In this document: in pieces, positions 26,884 to 34,443 of the stretch
Layout: each line of letters opens with the position of its first letter
How positions within the stretch are numbered: position 1 is the first letter of the stretch
From: an uncultured Bacteroidia bacterium
Lineage (GTDB): Bacteria > Bacteroidota > Bacteroidia > Bacteroidales > F082
Assembly: GCA_902770835.1 (NCBI GenBank)
Contig: CACXUM010000002.1
Coordinates: forward strand, 42,714 to 106,713
DNA: 64,000 nt
Direction of reading: 5' to 3'
Translations under genes and position numbers: made by a program
The notes under the pieces: generated by a model
What the model saw: the letters and a program-made list of their open reading frames with translations, nothing else
What the model was told of the DNA's origin: nothing
Database searches by the model: none

Positions 26884-27825
26884 ATGGAAACAAAAGAATT
26901 TGAATTCAAGGGTCTCGCGATGAACGGTTTCGTCGCATTGTTTGTTGAACTTGTCATCATCGCTTTGAGCGTATGGGGCATGGTTGCATTTGGTAAAGGG
27001 CAAATCGGCACACCGATACTATCGGTTTTGGGCCTGTTATTGGCCTGCATACTGCCCATCGGTTTCCGCAAGTTGGAGCCGAATGAGGCTATGGTGATGC
27101 TGTTTTTCGGCAATTACCGTGGCACCTTCACCAAAACGGGCTTCCACTGGGTCAATTTCCTGATGACTTCCAAGAAGGTTTCGCTCCGCGCCCGCAACCT
27201 CAACCCCGACAATATCAAGGTGAACGACAAGACGGGCAACCCGATTATGATTGGTCAAATCCTCGTTTGGCGATTGAAAGACACCTACAAGGCCATGTTT
27301 GAAATCGACTCGCAGACGATGGCCAGCGGCGGATCGGGTACGGCTCCCGTGGCGGTGAGCAGCCGCATGAGGGCTTTCGAGAGCTTCATCCAAGTGCAAA
27401 GCGATGCCGCATTGCGCGAGGTGGCGGGCATGTATGCCTACGACGAGAATGAGGCTGAAAAAGACGAACTGACGCTTCGTGCCGGCGGCAAGGAAATCAA
27501 CGATGTGCTGTTGTCCAAACTGAATGAACGCCTTACCATGTCGGGTTTGGAAGTGCTTGAAGCCCGCATCAACTATCTGGCTTATTCGCCTGAGATTGCT
27601 GCCGTTATGTTGCGCCGTCAGCAGGCAGCCGCCATCATCTCCGCTCGTGAGAAGATCGTGGAAGGCGCCGTGTCGATGGTCAAGATGGCCTTGGATAAGC
27701 TGAAGGACGAAGGTGTCGTCGAACTCGATGAGGAACGCAAGGCCGCCATGGTGAGCAACCTGATGGTGGTGCTCTGCGCCGACGAGTCGGCACAGCCGGT
27801 GGTAAACACGGGAAGCTTATATTAA
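26884..27825 (+). CDS. SPFH-domain membrane protein (Arc-associated type)
   Basis: A 313-residue protein with two N-terminal membrane helices (about residues 12-32 and 40-60) and a band 7 domain that starts RKLEPNEAMVMLFFGNYRG, with GFHWVNFLM. A helical segment (RRQQAAAIISAREKIVEGA) follows, and the C-terminal part is likely assembled into oligomers. It is distinct from the SPFH protein at 7963, which has a single helix and different spacing. In Bacteroidota this type often heads a cluster ending in an Arc-type small protein, as here at 29576. Function is unknown; membrane scaffold is the family-level guess. Confidence 0.88.
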   Translation: METKEFEFKGLAMNGFVALFVELVIIALSVWGMVAFGKGQIGTPILSVLGLLLACILPIGFRKLEPNEAMVMLFFGNYRGTFTKTGFHWVNFLMTSKKVSLRARNLNPDNIKVNDKTGNPIMIGQILVWRLKDTYKAMFEIDSQTMASGGSGTAPVAVSSRMRAFESFIQVQSDAALREVAGMYAYDENEAEKDELTLRAGGKEINDVLLSKLNERLTMSGLEVLEARINYLAYSPEIAAVMLRRQQAAAIISAREKIVEGAVSMVKMALDKLKDEGVVELDEERKAAMVSNLMVVLCADESAQPVVNTGSLY

Positions 27826-27836
27826 AAACGGACTGC

Positions 27837-27923
27837 CGCTTCGCGTCATTGCGAGCGAAGCGAAGCAATCCAGACTATAACTATAGATTGCTTCGTCGTG
27901 CCTCCTCGCAATGACGCAAAGCG
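27837..27923. repeat. Full palindromic repeat (GCGTCATTGCGAG family)
   Basis: Outer arms GCGTCATTGCGAG (27843-27855) and CTCGCAATGACGC (27905-27917); inner arms GAAGCAATC (27862-27870) and GATTGCTTC (27886-27894). The RNA or single strand would fold into a long hairpin. It lies between the SPFH gene and the next membrane protein. Its left half also occurs inside murD at 25149. Confidence 0.85.
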
Positions 27924-27965
27924 CGGCAAAATAAGAGAATTAGGAAACAATAACACTGGATAAAA

Positions 27966-28421
27966 ATGGATACACCGGAATTTGCATTGATTATCATGGG
28001 AATACTCTCCATCGCTGTGGGAATTTTCGGCAAGATTCGCCCCAACATCATCTATCGTGATTGGAACGAAAAGAAAACCATCGGAGGCTTTCGGTTGTTC
28101 GGCTTTTCTACCTTTCGTATAGGCGGGAAGGAAATGGCTCCCGAAGACAGGCAAAGGTTTGGCTTTGTGGTGTTTGTCCTTTTCGGCGTTATGCTTATCT
28201 TTGCCAGTATCGCATGTAGCATACCGCAGTGGGAGGCATATAAAAGCGCCATTGCCATTTCAATCGTCATGGTGATGACCGTTGTAATGCTGTTCTTGTT
28301 TTGGAAATTCTTGCTGAGCCATGACGAAAGCTATGGTAGGATTGGCTTTGCCGTCATCATGCTGCTCGCTTTTGCATTGATTGCCTTTACCGTGTATTAC
28401 TGGCATGTAACCCTAAAATAA
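27966..28421 (+). CDS. Membrane protein of unknown function, about four helices
   Basis: A 151-residue protein with an N-terminal helix (FALIIMGILSIAVGIFGKI), a polar loop of about 40 residues with WNEKKTIGGFRLFG, and three more hydrophobic helices in the C-terminal half. No family is recognised. It is the second gene of the SPFH/Arc run, 140 bases after the SPFH gene because the palindromic repeat lies between them, and 7 bases before the next gene. A role tied to the SPFH membrane platform is only inferred from position. Confidence 0.65.
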   Translation: MDTPEFALIIMGILSIAVGIFGKIRPNIIYRDWNEKKTIGGFRLFGFSTFRIGGKEMAPEDRQRFGFVVFVLFGVMLIFASIACSIPQWEAYKSAIAISIVMVMTVVMLFLFWKFLLSHDESYGRIGFAVIMLLAFALIAFTVYYWHVTLK

Positions 28422-28428
28422 ATCCATT

Positions 28429-28814
28429 ATGACGGGCACAATCCTATTAATCGCTTTTTTGTTGATCATGGTTTCCATTCCTGTTTGGTTTGCCATACGG
28501 GTGAAACAGCATCCGGAGAAAGACCGTGGTATGAGAAGAGTAATGGAAGAACAACGATGTGCTGAATACGAGGCTGGAATGCAGAAGTTCCTTATGGTCA
28601 ATTACATATCTACTGGAATCGCTTGGGTGGTGGCGGCATTGATTGAAATTGTATTCCACTTGGAATCATTCTTGCCGCATGGATTGCTGGTTTGGGGTTT
28701 TGCTTGGGGCTGGTCATTGCCAAATGGCGTTTTACGGGTGAGTTCAGCAAGGCGGGTTTTGTTGCTTTCGCCATCGGGTTCGTGTTGCTGGTGGTTTATT
28801 TGATAGTAAAATAG
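28429..28814 (+). CDS. Small membrane protein with an apparent -1 frameshift
   Basis: Starts at an ATG 7 bases after the previous gene. It has an N-terminal helix (TGTILLIAFLLIMVSIPVWF), a charged linker and a second helix. In the uninterrupted frame the protein stops at 28803 after a Ser/Arg/Trp-rich tail that looks non-native. If one G is added to the GGGG run at 28694-28697, the frame becomes a hydrophobic segment (GFCLGLVIAKWRF, then GFVAFAIGFVLLVVYLIVK) ending at the TAG at 28812-28814, giving 128 residues with three or four helices. The restored form is far more credible. Either a real mutation or an assembly error. Confidence 0.6.
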
Positions 28815-28831
28815 ATGAAAAACAAATAGTT

Positions 28832-29572
28832 ATGGTTTGGACAGATTTAATAATAGGTGTAATCTTGATGCTTTCAGGTTGGTTAGTCTATCGTTTCCCG
28901 ATGATGATTTCGGGCGTGAACACCATGTCGAAAAAACGTTTGGCCAAGGTCAATTTGGAAGGCTTGAAGCGCGACTACCGTAATGCCTTCCTCATTTGCG
29001 GCGGGGTGATGATGCTGTTAGGCGGCATTTCTACCCTTGTGTATATTCCGATGGGCGTTCATCTTGTTGCGCTTACAGTGGTGATTTTGGCCATTGTGGT
29101 GGCTTGTGTACTGCTCGGAAGGAAACACGACTTGGGCCTGCAAGGGGAGGAGGGCAAGAAAGAAAGACGGAAAACCAACATCGAGATTGCCATCACTTTG
29201 GTTGGTTTTATTGCATTATTGATTTTTATCTTCAAAGGTAGCAAACCCGCAACGGTTGAAGTGTCAGAGGATTACATCACGGCAAAGGGCGGCGGATATA
29301 GTGCTTCGATTGCCTTGAACGACATAACCGAGGCCAACGTATTGGCTCATTGGCCCAGTTTCCCCATTCGTACTAACGGCCTTGCCACCGATGATGTTGC
29401 CATTGGGCATTTCCGCAAGAAAGGGGGCGAAAGTTGCATGTTGTTCGTCTGCACCGACGGCGGTCCTTTGCTCGAAGTGCGCACCGTGGATGGCAAATTG
29501 TATTACCTCAACTGTGCCACGGAGGAGGAAACGCTTGAGATGATAGCTAAAGTGAAATCAAACGGGAGGTAA
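28832..29572 (+). CDS. DUF3784-like membrane protein with C-terminal PH-like domain
   Basis: A 246-residue protein. The N-terminal half has three membrane helices and the segment FPMMISGVNTMSKKRLAKV, characteristic of DUF3784 proteins. After a Lys/Glu-rich linker and another helix (ITLVGFIALLIFIFKG), the C-terminal domain of about 100 residues starts TVEVSEDYITAKGGGYSASI and is beta-rich, resembling bacterial PH-like domains in small membrane proteins. Function unknown. It ends 3 bases before the Arc-type gene and belongs to the same operon. Confidence 0.7.
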   Translation: MVWTDLIIGVILMLSGWLVYRFPMMISGVNTMSKKRLAKVNLEGLKRDYRNAFLICGGVMMLLGGISTLVYIPMGVHLVALTVVILAIVVACVLLGRKHDLGLQGEEGKKERRKTNIEIAITLVGFIALLIFIFKGSKPATVEVSEDYITAKGGGYSASIALNDITEANVLAHWPSFPIRTNGLATDDVAIGHFRKKGGESCMLFVCTDGGPLLEVRTVDGKLYYLNCATEEETLEMIAKVKSNGR

Positions 29573-29575
29573 ACG

Positions 29576-29743
29576 ATGGCAAAAGAAAAAGACAATACGA
29601 ACAAGACCTTCCTGCTCCGCGTGGATGCCGAGACGATGGAAGCCGTGGAAAGCTGGGCCGCCGACGAGTTCCGTTCCGTCAACGGGCAGCTGCAATGGAT
29701 TATCGCGGAAGCATTGAAAAAGAGCGGGAGGAAAAAGAAATAA
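29576..29743 (+). CDS. Arc-family ribbon-helix-helix small DNA-binding protein
   Basis: A 55-residue protein read from the ATG at 29576, 3 bases after the preceding stop. It reads TFLLRVDAETMEAVESWA and NGQLQWIIAEALKKSG, which fits the beta-strand plus two helices of the ribbon-helix-helix (Arc) fold: FLLRVD as strand, then two amphipathic helices. The C-terminal tail is all Lys/Arg. Proteins of this kind dimerise and bind operators. It is the last gene of the SPFH operon and may autoregulate it; whether it works as a repressor or has been taken over for membrane scaffold control is unknown. Confidence 0.8.
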   Translation: MAKEKDNTNKTFLLRVDAETMEAVESWAADEFRSVNGQLQWIIAEALKKSGRKKK

Positions 29744-29758
29744 AAATCGAATAATAAT

Positions 29759-29873
29759 GGAATTGCTTCGCAAGAAATCTGAGAAAATCATTTCAAAAAT
29801 TATTCAAAATCAATTTCTTGTTATTTTGACAGATTTTGTTTCGATTTTTGAAGTATTTCTTGCCATAGGCAAT
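29759..29873. repeat. Dispersed repeat, two copies in inverted orientation
   Basis: 29759-29814 is a minus-orientation copy (starting GGAATTGCTTCGCAAGAAAT) and 29824-29873 is a plus-orientation copy that ends ATTTCTTGCC-ATA-GGCAAT. Together they form a large imperfect palindrome. The same family occurs at 52172, 53493 and 56340. Confidence 0.6.
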
Positions 29874-29887
29874 AAAAAAGTAAAGTT

Positions 29888-30073
29888 ATGAAAGAAGAAA
29901 CAATCATCATTCTCGTTGTCTTTGCCTATATTTTGCAGGCCGTCATAGGAGGATTGATAGCACGCAGGCGCGGCAAGTCGTTTTGGTTCTGGTTTGCCGT
30001 GTGTTTCCTAATCATACCACCTTTCGGATGGATTCGTATGTTCATGGGCACCAAAGATGACCTAATGCCCTAA
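29888..30073 (+). CDS. Short two-helix membrane protein
   Basis: A 61-residue protein with two membrane helices (IIILVVFAYILQAVIGGLIA and FWFWFAVCFLIIPPFGW) joined by the basic turn RRRGKS. It follows a clear ATG. Such proteins are common in Bacteroidota and similar in length to phospholipase_D-nuclease N-terminal-like (PLDc_N) or YqaE-type small proteins, but the sequence is not decisive. It stands alone, between a dispersed repeat and an AATTCG-rich intergenic stretch. Confidence 0.6.
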   Translation: MKEETIIILVVFAYILQAVIGGLIARRRGKSFWFWFAVCFLIIPPFGWIRMFMGTKDDLMP

Positions 30074-30074
30074 T

Positions 30075-30170
30075 TCGTAAAAATCCGCTGCAAAGCAGCC
30101 AAATTCAATTCGTTATAATTCGCAACATTCGTGAAATTCGTAGTTATCATCAATCCGTAAAATCCGTAGT
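30075..30170. repeat. AATTCGTG/ATCCGTA-rich intergenic repeat
   Basis: Short variants of AATTCGT and AATCCGTA recur about seven times, as in the stretches at 11690 and 59581. No promoter box of the usual kind is visible for the esterase gene downstream. Confidence 0.4.
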
Positions 30171-30172
30171 TT

Positions 30173-31525
30173 ATGAAAAACAAAATCTTATTCCTGCTGT
30201 TATTCGTCGCCCTTCAATCCCAAGCCCAAATCGAGGGCTACTGGAAAGGCCAAATCGACCTTGGAGGGCAACAATTGGAAATGGCCTTCAATATCAAGGC
30301 CGCTGAAAACGGTTATTCCGCCACGTTGGACGTTCCCGCCCAAGGCGCATTCGATGTGCCTGTGGACAAGACCGTTTTCCAAGACAACCACCTGCAACTG
30401 ACCCTATCGGCAATGGGCGCGAGTTATTCGGGCACGCTGAAAGGCGAGGCCATCGAAGGCGAGTTCACCCAGCACGGTATGGCCTTCCCCTTGAACCTTG
30501 CAAAAGGCGAAAAGGAAGCCCCAAAAGCCCGTCCGCAGGACCCACAGCCGCCCTTCAACTATCGCGCCGAGGAAGTGACATTCACCAACAAAAAAGAAGG
30601 CAACACCCTTGCCGGCACTTTGACCATTCCCGAAGGCGACGGTCCGTTTCCCGCTTTGGTTTTGGTTTCGGGCAGCGGACAGCAGAACCGCGACGAGGAA
30701 CTGATGAACCATCGTCCGTTTTGGGTCATCGCCGACTATCTTTCGCGCCGTGGCGTGGCCGTGTTGCGCTACGACGACCGTGGTATGGGCGGCTCGACGG
30801 GCGAGGTGCTGAACGCCACTTCGTTGGATTTCTCCTATGATGCCGAAGCCGCTTTCGATTATTTACTTAACCGCAAGGAAATCAATGCTTCACAAGTCGG
30901 CATTTTGGGCCATAGCGAGGGCGGCCTCATCAATTTCATGGTGGCCGAGCGCCGTCCCGAGGTGGCGTTTTTGGTCTCCTTGGCCGGGCCAGCCGTGAAC
31001 GGTATCGAAGTCTTGAAGGAGCAGCAGGCGGCCATCCTCCGTGCGCAAGGCATGACTGAAGAGGCGGTCCAATTTAGCAGTAACGCCAATGCCCAACTGT
31101 TCGAAGTTGTTGAAACATCGAGCGATAGGGTAGAGGCCGACAGCCTTTTGCGCCAGTTGCTGAAAGGCTGGGGCTACAACGAGGAACTGACCGAGCAGAC
31201 CGTTGGGCAAATGGCCTCGCCGTGGATGTACTATTTCCTGAAATACGACCCCACCGACGCCATCGTGAAAACCACTTGTCCCGCCTTGTTGCTCAATGGT
31301 TCAAAAGATTTGCAGGTGTTGGCTTCGCAAAACCTTCCCGCTTACGAGAAAATCATCGCCGAGCATGGCAAGACCAATCTCACCTTGCGCGAGCTGCCCG
31401 ATTTGAACCATCTTTTCCAGCATTGCGAAACGGGCTCCCCCACTGAGTATGTCGAGATTGAGGAGACCATTTCGCCGGAGGTGTTGGAGGCTATTGTGGA
31501 GTTTGTGAAAGGGATAGGGAAATAA
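30173..31525 (+). CDS. Secreted alpha/beta hydrolase (EstD-like esterase)
   Basis: A 450-residue protein with a signal peptide (MKNKILFLLLFVALQSQAQ). A beta-rich N-terminal domain covers about residues 21-110 (GYWKGQIDLGGQQLEMAF, GEFTQHGMAFPL). The alpha/beta hydrolase domain from about residue 130 has LVLVSGSGQQNRDE, the nucleophile elbow GHSEGG, the acid-region LLLNGSKD and the catalytic His in LNHLFQH. The arrangement matches Thermotoga EstD-type esterases and many Bacteroidota exported hydrolases. The natural substrate is unknown. It is convergent with the cysteine desulfidase gene, 8 bases away. Confidence 0.88.
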   Translation: MKNKILFLLLFVALQSQAQIEGYWKGQIDLGGQQLEMAFNIKAAENGYSATLDVPAQGAFDVPVDKTVFQDNHLQLTLSAMGASYSGTLKGEAIEGEFTQHGMAFPLNLAKGEKEAPKARPQDPQPPFNYRAEEVTFTNKKEGNTLAGTLTIPEGDGPFPALVLVSGSGQQNRDEELMNHRPFWVIADYLSRRGVAVLRYDDRGMGGSTGEVLNATSLDFSYDAEAAFDYLLNRKEINASQVGILGHSEGGLINFMVAERRPEVAFLVSLAGPAVNGIEVLKEQQAAILRAQGMTEEAVQFSSNANAQLFEVVETSSDRVEADSLLRQLLKGWGYNEELTEQTVGQMASPWMYYFLKYDPTDAIVKTTCPALLLNGSKDLQVLASQNLPAYEKIIAEHGKTNLTLRELPDLNHLFQHCETGSPTEYVEIEETISPEVLEAIVEFVKGIGK

Positions 31526-31533
31526 GCGGATAT

Positions 31534-32805
31534 CTATTCCACCATAATCTTCAAAATCTCAACATCGGTTTCCTTCATGCCAAGGCGGCCAAGGCATCCG
31601 ATGTGGTCGATGGTTTCTTCCACATCCTTGCCGATGATGCCGTCACCACCGAGGAGGTTGTCGCCTTGCTTGCTCATCTCATAGCCAAGGATGCCCGCCT
31701 CAACGGAGAGGGCGATTTTGCCAGCGCAAGAAGGCTTGGCACCGTCGCAAACAATACCGGCGGCCATGCCTAAGGCGTTTTCAAGGGTGTGCTCGATGAT
31801 GTTGAGCGGTTCGCCCATGAGGTAGGCGATGCCGCAACCCGAAGCGCAACCTGCACTGACGGCACCGCAATAGGCTGAAAGTCTGCCAATTCCAGTCTTT
31901 TGGTGGATGGCTACAAGATTGGAAAGAGCCACAGCACGCAGGGTGCGTTCCTCGTCGATGCCATATTCCTCAGCGTATGCCAAAATGGGCAAACTGACCG
32001 TCATGCCTTGGTTGCCGCTGCCCGAGTTGATGATGACAGGCATTTCGCAGCCGCTCATTCTCGCGTCGCTGCCCGCTGCCGCCCATGCTCTTGCCTTGAT
32101 GCGCACATCGGTGCCGAAACTCATAATGGTGCTACCGATGTTGGCACCCCAATTGTTCTTCAAGCCTTCCATCGAGATGGCTTTGTTGCAATCGATTTGC
32201 GGCTTGATGATTGGTCTAATATCCTCAATGTCAACCGTGTTGGCGAAGTCGAAGATGTTTTTCATGCAAAGGCAACTGCGGTCGGTGAGTTGGGTTGCGC
32301 CGCTGTCGGCATAGCCTGAGTCGAACAGCACTTGGTCGTCTTTTTCCATGCGTACGATGTTGGTGTGGAATCCCGCAATGCGCACGCTGGCGGAGTGCTC
32401 ATCATTATATAAGGTGACCGTCACATCCAATTGTGCAATGACATTCAACGGGACGATGGTCATTAGCGTATGGTCAAGAAAATCAGCGATTTCCTTCTTC
32501 TGTTCTGGTGTCACTTCGGCAATCACTTCAAGGGCTTTCTTCGGGTTGCCGGCCACAATGCCCGCCGCAACGGAGGCTTTCAGGCCTTTCATGCCCTTTG
32601 TGTTGGGCACTATGACGCTTTTCACATTCTTGATGATGTTGCCGCTGGCCTTGATTTCGACGCGCTTGGGCATAGTGCCCAAAATTTCATGCGCTTTGGC
32701 GGCGGCGTAAGCCAAGCAAATCGGTTCGGTGCAACCCATTGCGGGCACAAGTTCTTCCTTCAGGATGCTCAAATAAGAGCTGTAAAGACAATCGCTTTTT
32801 TCCAT
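31534..32805 (-). CDS. cyuA: L-cysteine desulfidase / serine dehydratase alpha-like (CyuA, UPF0597)
   Basis: A 423-residue cytoplasmic enzyme, starting MEKSDCLYSSYLSILKEELV at an ATG placed just after the promoter. It contains PAMGCTEPICLAYAAA, SGSGNQGMTVSLPI, CGAVSAGCASGCGIAYL and CDGAKPSCAGKIA; these Cys-rich segments are expected to bind an Fe-S cluster. The family (CyuA/YhaM) degrades L-cysteine to pyruvate, ammonia and sulfide, and is distantly related to iron-sulfur serine dehydratases. It is divergent from the GAPDH gene and shares its promoter region. Confidence 0.9.
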   Translation of the reverse strand: MEKSDCLYSSYLSILKEELVPAMGCTEPICLAYAAAKAHEILGTMPKRVEIKASGNIIKNVKSVIVPNTKGMKGLKASVAAGIVAGNPKKALEVIAEVTPEQKKEIADFLDHTLMTIVPLNVIAQLDVTVTLYNDEHSASVRIAGFHTNIVRMEKDDQVLFDSGYADSGATQLTDRSCLCMKNIFDFANTVDIEDIRPIIKPQIDCNKAISMEGLKNNWGANIGSTIMSFGTDVRIKARAWAAAGSDARMSGCEMPVIINSGSGNQGMTVSLPILAYAEEYGIDEERTLRAVALSNLVAIHQKTGIGRLSAYCGAVSAGCASGCGIAYLMGEPLNIIEHTLENALGMAAGIVCDGAKPSCAGKIALSVEAGILGYEMSKQGDNLLGGDGIIGKDVEETIDHIGCLGRLGMKETDVEILKIMVE

Positions 32806-32823
32806 AACAATTGCAAATTTGCG

Positions 32824-32832
32824 GCAAAGGTA
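32824..32832 (-). promoter_or_regulatory. -7 box for cyuA
   Basis: TACCTTTGC on the minus strand, 18 bases upstream of the ATG at 32805. Confidence 0.55.
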
Positions 32833-32874
32833 CAAAAAAAACTTTTTTTTCCTTGTTCGGTCAAAATAATTCCC

Positions 32875-32882
32875 TACCTTTG
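32875..32882 (+). promoter_or_regulatory. -7 box for the GAPDH gene with -33 TTG
   Basis: TACCTTTG followed by C, with TTG at 32853-32855, a 19-base spacing. Confidence 0.65.
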
Positions 32883-32929
32883 CGAAAAATTAAGTCGAAT
32901 TAACCCAATGTTGAATAAAAATTACAAGT

Positions 32930-34381
32930 ATGAATGACAATTTCGAAACCTCTTTGAAGGCATGGAATGAAAATGAAAAAGCTGCCAATGAGTTGATTAA
33001 CATCGTTGGCAGATTATGGTACGACAAGTCAGTGGAACTGATTATGTTGCGTTCCTTGTTGGTCAACCGTGGTTCGGGTAAGATTTTGAACAAGCACCTC
33101 CGCGCTGAGGCTGTTTTGGGCAAGCCTGTCCGCGTGCAAGACTCACTTCTTATCGCCAAGGCATTGTTGGCCGAAAATCTGGCTCCCGCCCGTATCGACC
33201 TCGGTCGCCTCAATTCGGAGTGGACGGATGAGAAAGACAAGTACAACAACAATGTGACTGCTTTCGTCCGCGACAAACTCAACTACATCATCGATGCCAA
33301 TCCGCGCAGCAACAAGGTTCAGGATGTCATCCTTTACGGTTTTGGCCGTATCGGACGTATCCTTTGCCGCGAAATGACAGAGATGGCTGGCCGTGGCGAT
33401 GCCCTCCGTGTGCGCGCCATTGTCACCCGCAAGAACTCACCCGAGGACATCCTGAAGCGTATCAACCTGTTCCGCACCGACTCGGTACACCGCTATTTCC
33501 ACGGTGTTTGTACGCCTATTGAAGGCGAAAACGCCATGATGGTCAACGGACAGAAGATTCTCTTCCTCGAAGCCAAGAACCCCGAGGACCTCGACTACAC
33601 GCAATATGGCATCAACGATGCGTTGCTCATCGACAACACGGGCGCTTTCCGCGACCGTGAGTCGTTGGCTCGTCACCTCCAAGCCAAGGGCGTGGCTAAG
33701 GTGCTGCTCACTGCTCCTGGCAAGGGCGACATCCCGAATGTCGTTTATGGTGTCAACCAAGACACACTCGACCTCGAGAATGAGACCATCTTCTCGGCTG
33801 CTTCTTGCACCACCAACGCCATTGTGCCTGGCCTGCAAGTCATGTTGAAGAACTTCGGTATCTCCAAGGGTCACATCGAGACCATCCACAGCTACACCAA
33901 CGACCAGAACCTGCTGGACAACTACCACAAGAAAGAGCGTCGTGGCCGCTCGGCCCCGTTGAACATGGTTATTACCGAGACTGGTGCTGGCAAGGCCGCT
34001 GCCAAGGCCATCCCCGAACTGAAGGGCAAACTGACGAGCAACGCCGTGCGTGTGCCTACACCTGATGTTTCGTTGGCTGTGCTCGCCCTCGACCTTGAGC
34101 GAGAAACCACCGTCGAGGAAGTGAACGAGGCCTTCCGTGTTGCTTGCCTTGAGGGCAACCTCATCGAGCAGATTCGTTTCAGCAACAACACTGAGTTCGT
34201 CAGCAGCGATGGCATCGGCGACAGCTGCGCCTGCATCTTCGACGCACCGGCCACCAAGGTCAGCGCGGATGGCAAGACGGTCATCCTGTATCTGTGGTAC
34301 GATAACGAGTTCGGCTACAGCAACCAAGTGGTCCGCCTCGCCCGCCACATCGGCCAGGTGAAGAGCTATAGGTATTATTAA
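32930..34381 (+). CDS. gap: Glyceraldehyde-3-phosphate dehydrogenase, long form
   Basis: A 483-residue enzyme. The GAPDH core begins at about residue 130 with LYGFGRIGRILCREM (NAD/NADP loop). The catalytic Cys is in SAASCTTNAIVPG and the active-site His in HSYTNDQNLLDN, followed by TGAGKAAAKAIPEL and the closing WYDNEFGYSNQVV. The N-terminal 125 residues are mostly helical and are an extension characteristic of a long-form GAPDH found in Bacteroidota and some other phyla. It catalyses oxidation of glyceraldehyde-3-P in glycolysis or the reverse. Monocistronic between a promoter and a terminator. Confidence 0.95.
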   Translation: MNDNFETSLKAWNENEKAANELINIVGRLWYDKSVELIMLRSLLVNRGSGKILNKHLRAEAVLGKPVRVQDSLLIAKALLAENLAPARIDLGRLNSEWTDEKDKYNNNVTAFVRDKLNYIIDANPRSNKVQDVILYGFGRIGRILCREMTEMAGRGDALRVRAIVTRKNSPEDILKRINLFRTDSVHRYFHGVCTPIEGENAMMVNGQKILFLEAKNPEDLDYTQYGINDALLIDNTGAFRDRESLARHLQAKGVAKVLLTAPGKGDIPNVVYGVNQDTLDLENETIFSAASCTTNAIVPGLQVMLKNFGISKGHIETIHSYTNDQNLLDNYHKKERRGRSAPLNMVITETGAGKAAAKAIPELKGKLTSNAVRVPTPDVSLAVLALDLERETTVEEVNEAFRVACLEGNLIEQIRFSNNTEFVSSDGIGDSCACIFDAPATKVSADGKTVILYLWYDNEFGYSNQVVRLARHIGQVKSYRYY

Positions 34382-34406
34382 TGTGTCTGTAGTTTCGTTA
34401 CAAATG

Positions 34407-34440
34407 AAAAAAGTGTCCTTTCGGGCACTTTTTTCGTTTT
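34407..34440. terminator. Bidirectional terminator between gap and the GNAT gene
   Basis: AAAAAAGTGTCC, loop TTTC, GGGCACTTTTTT, with A- and T-tracts on both sides. It serves both convergent units. Confidence 0.88.
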
Positions 34441-34443
34441 TGT

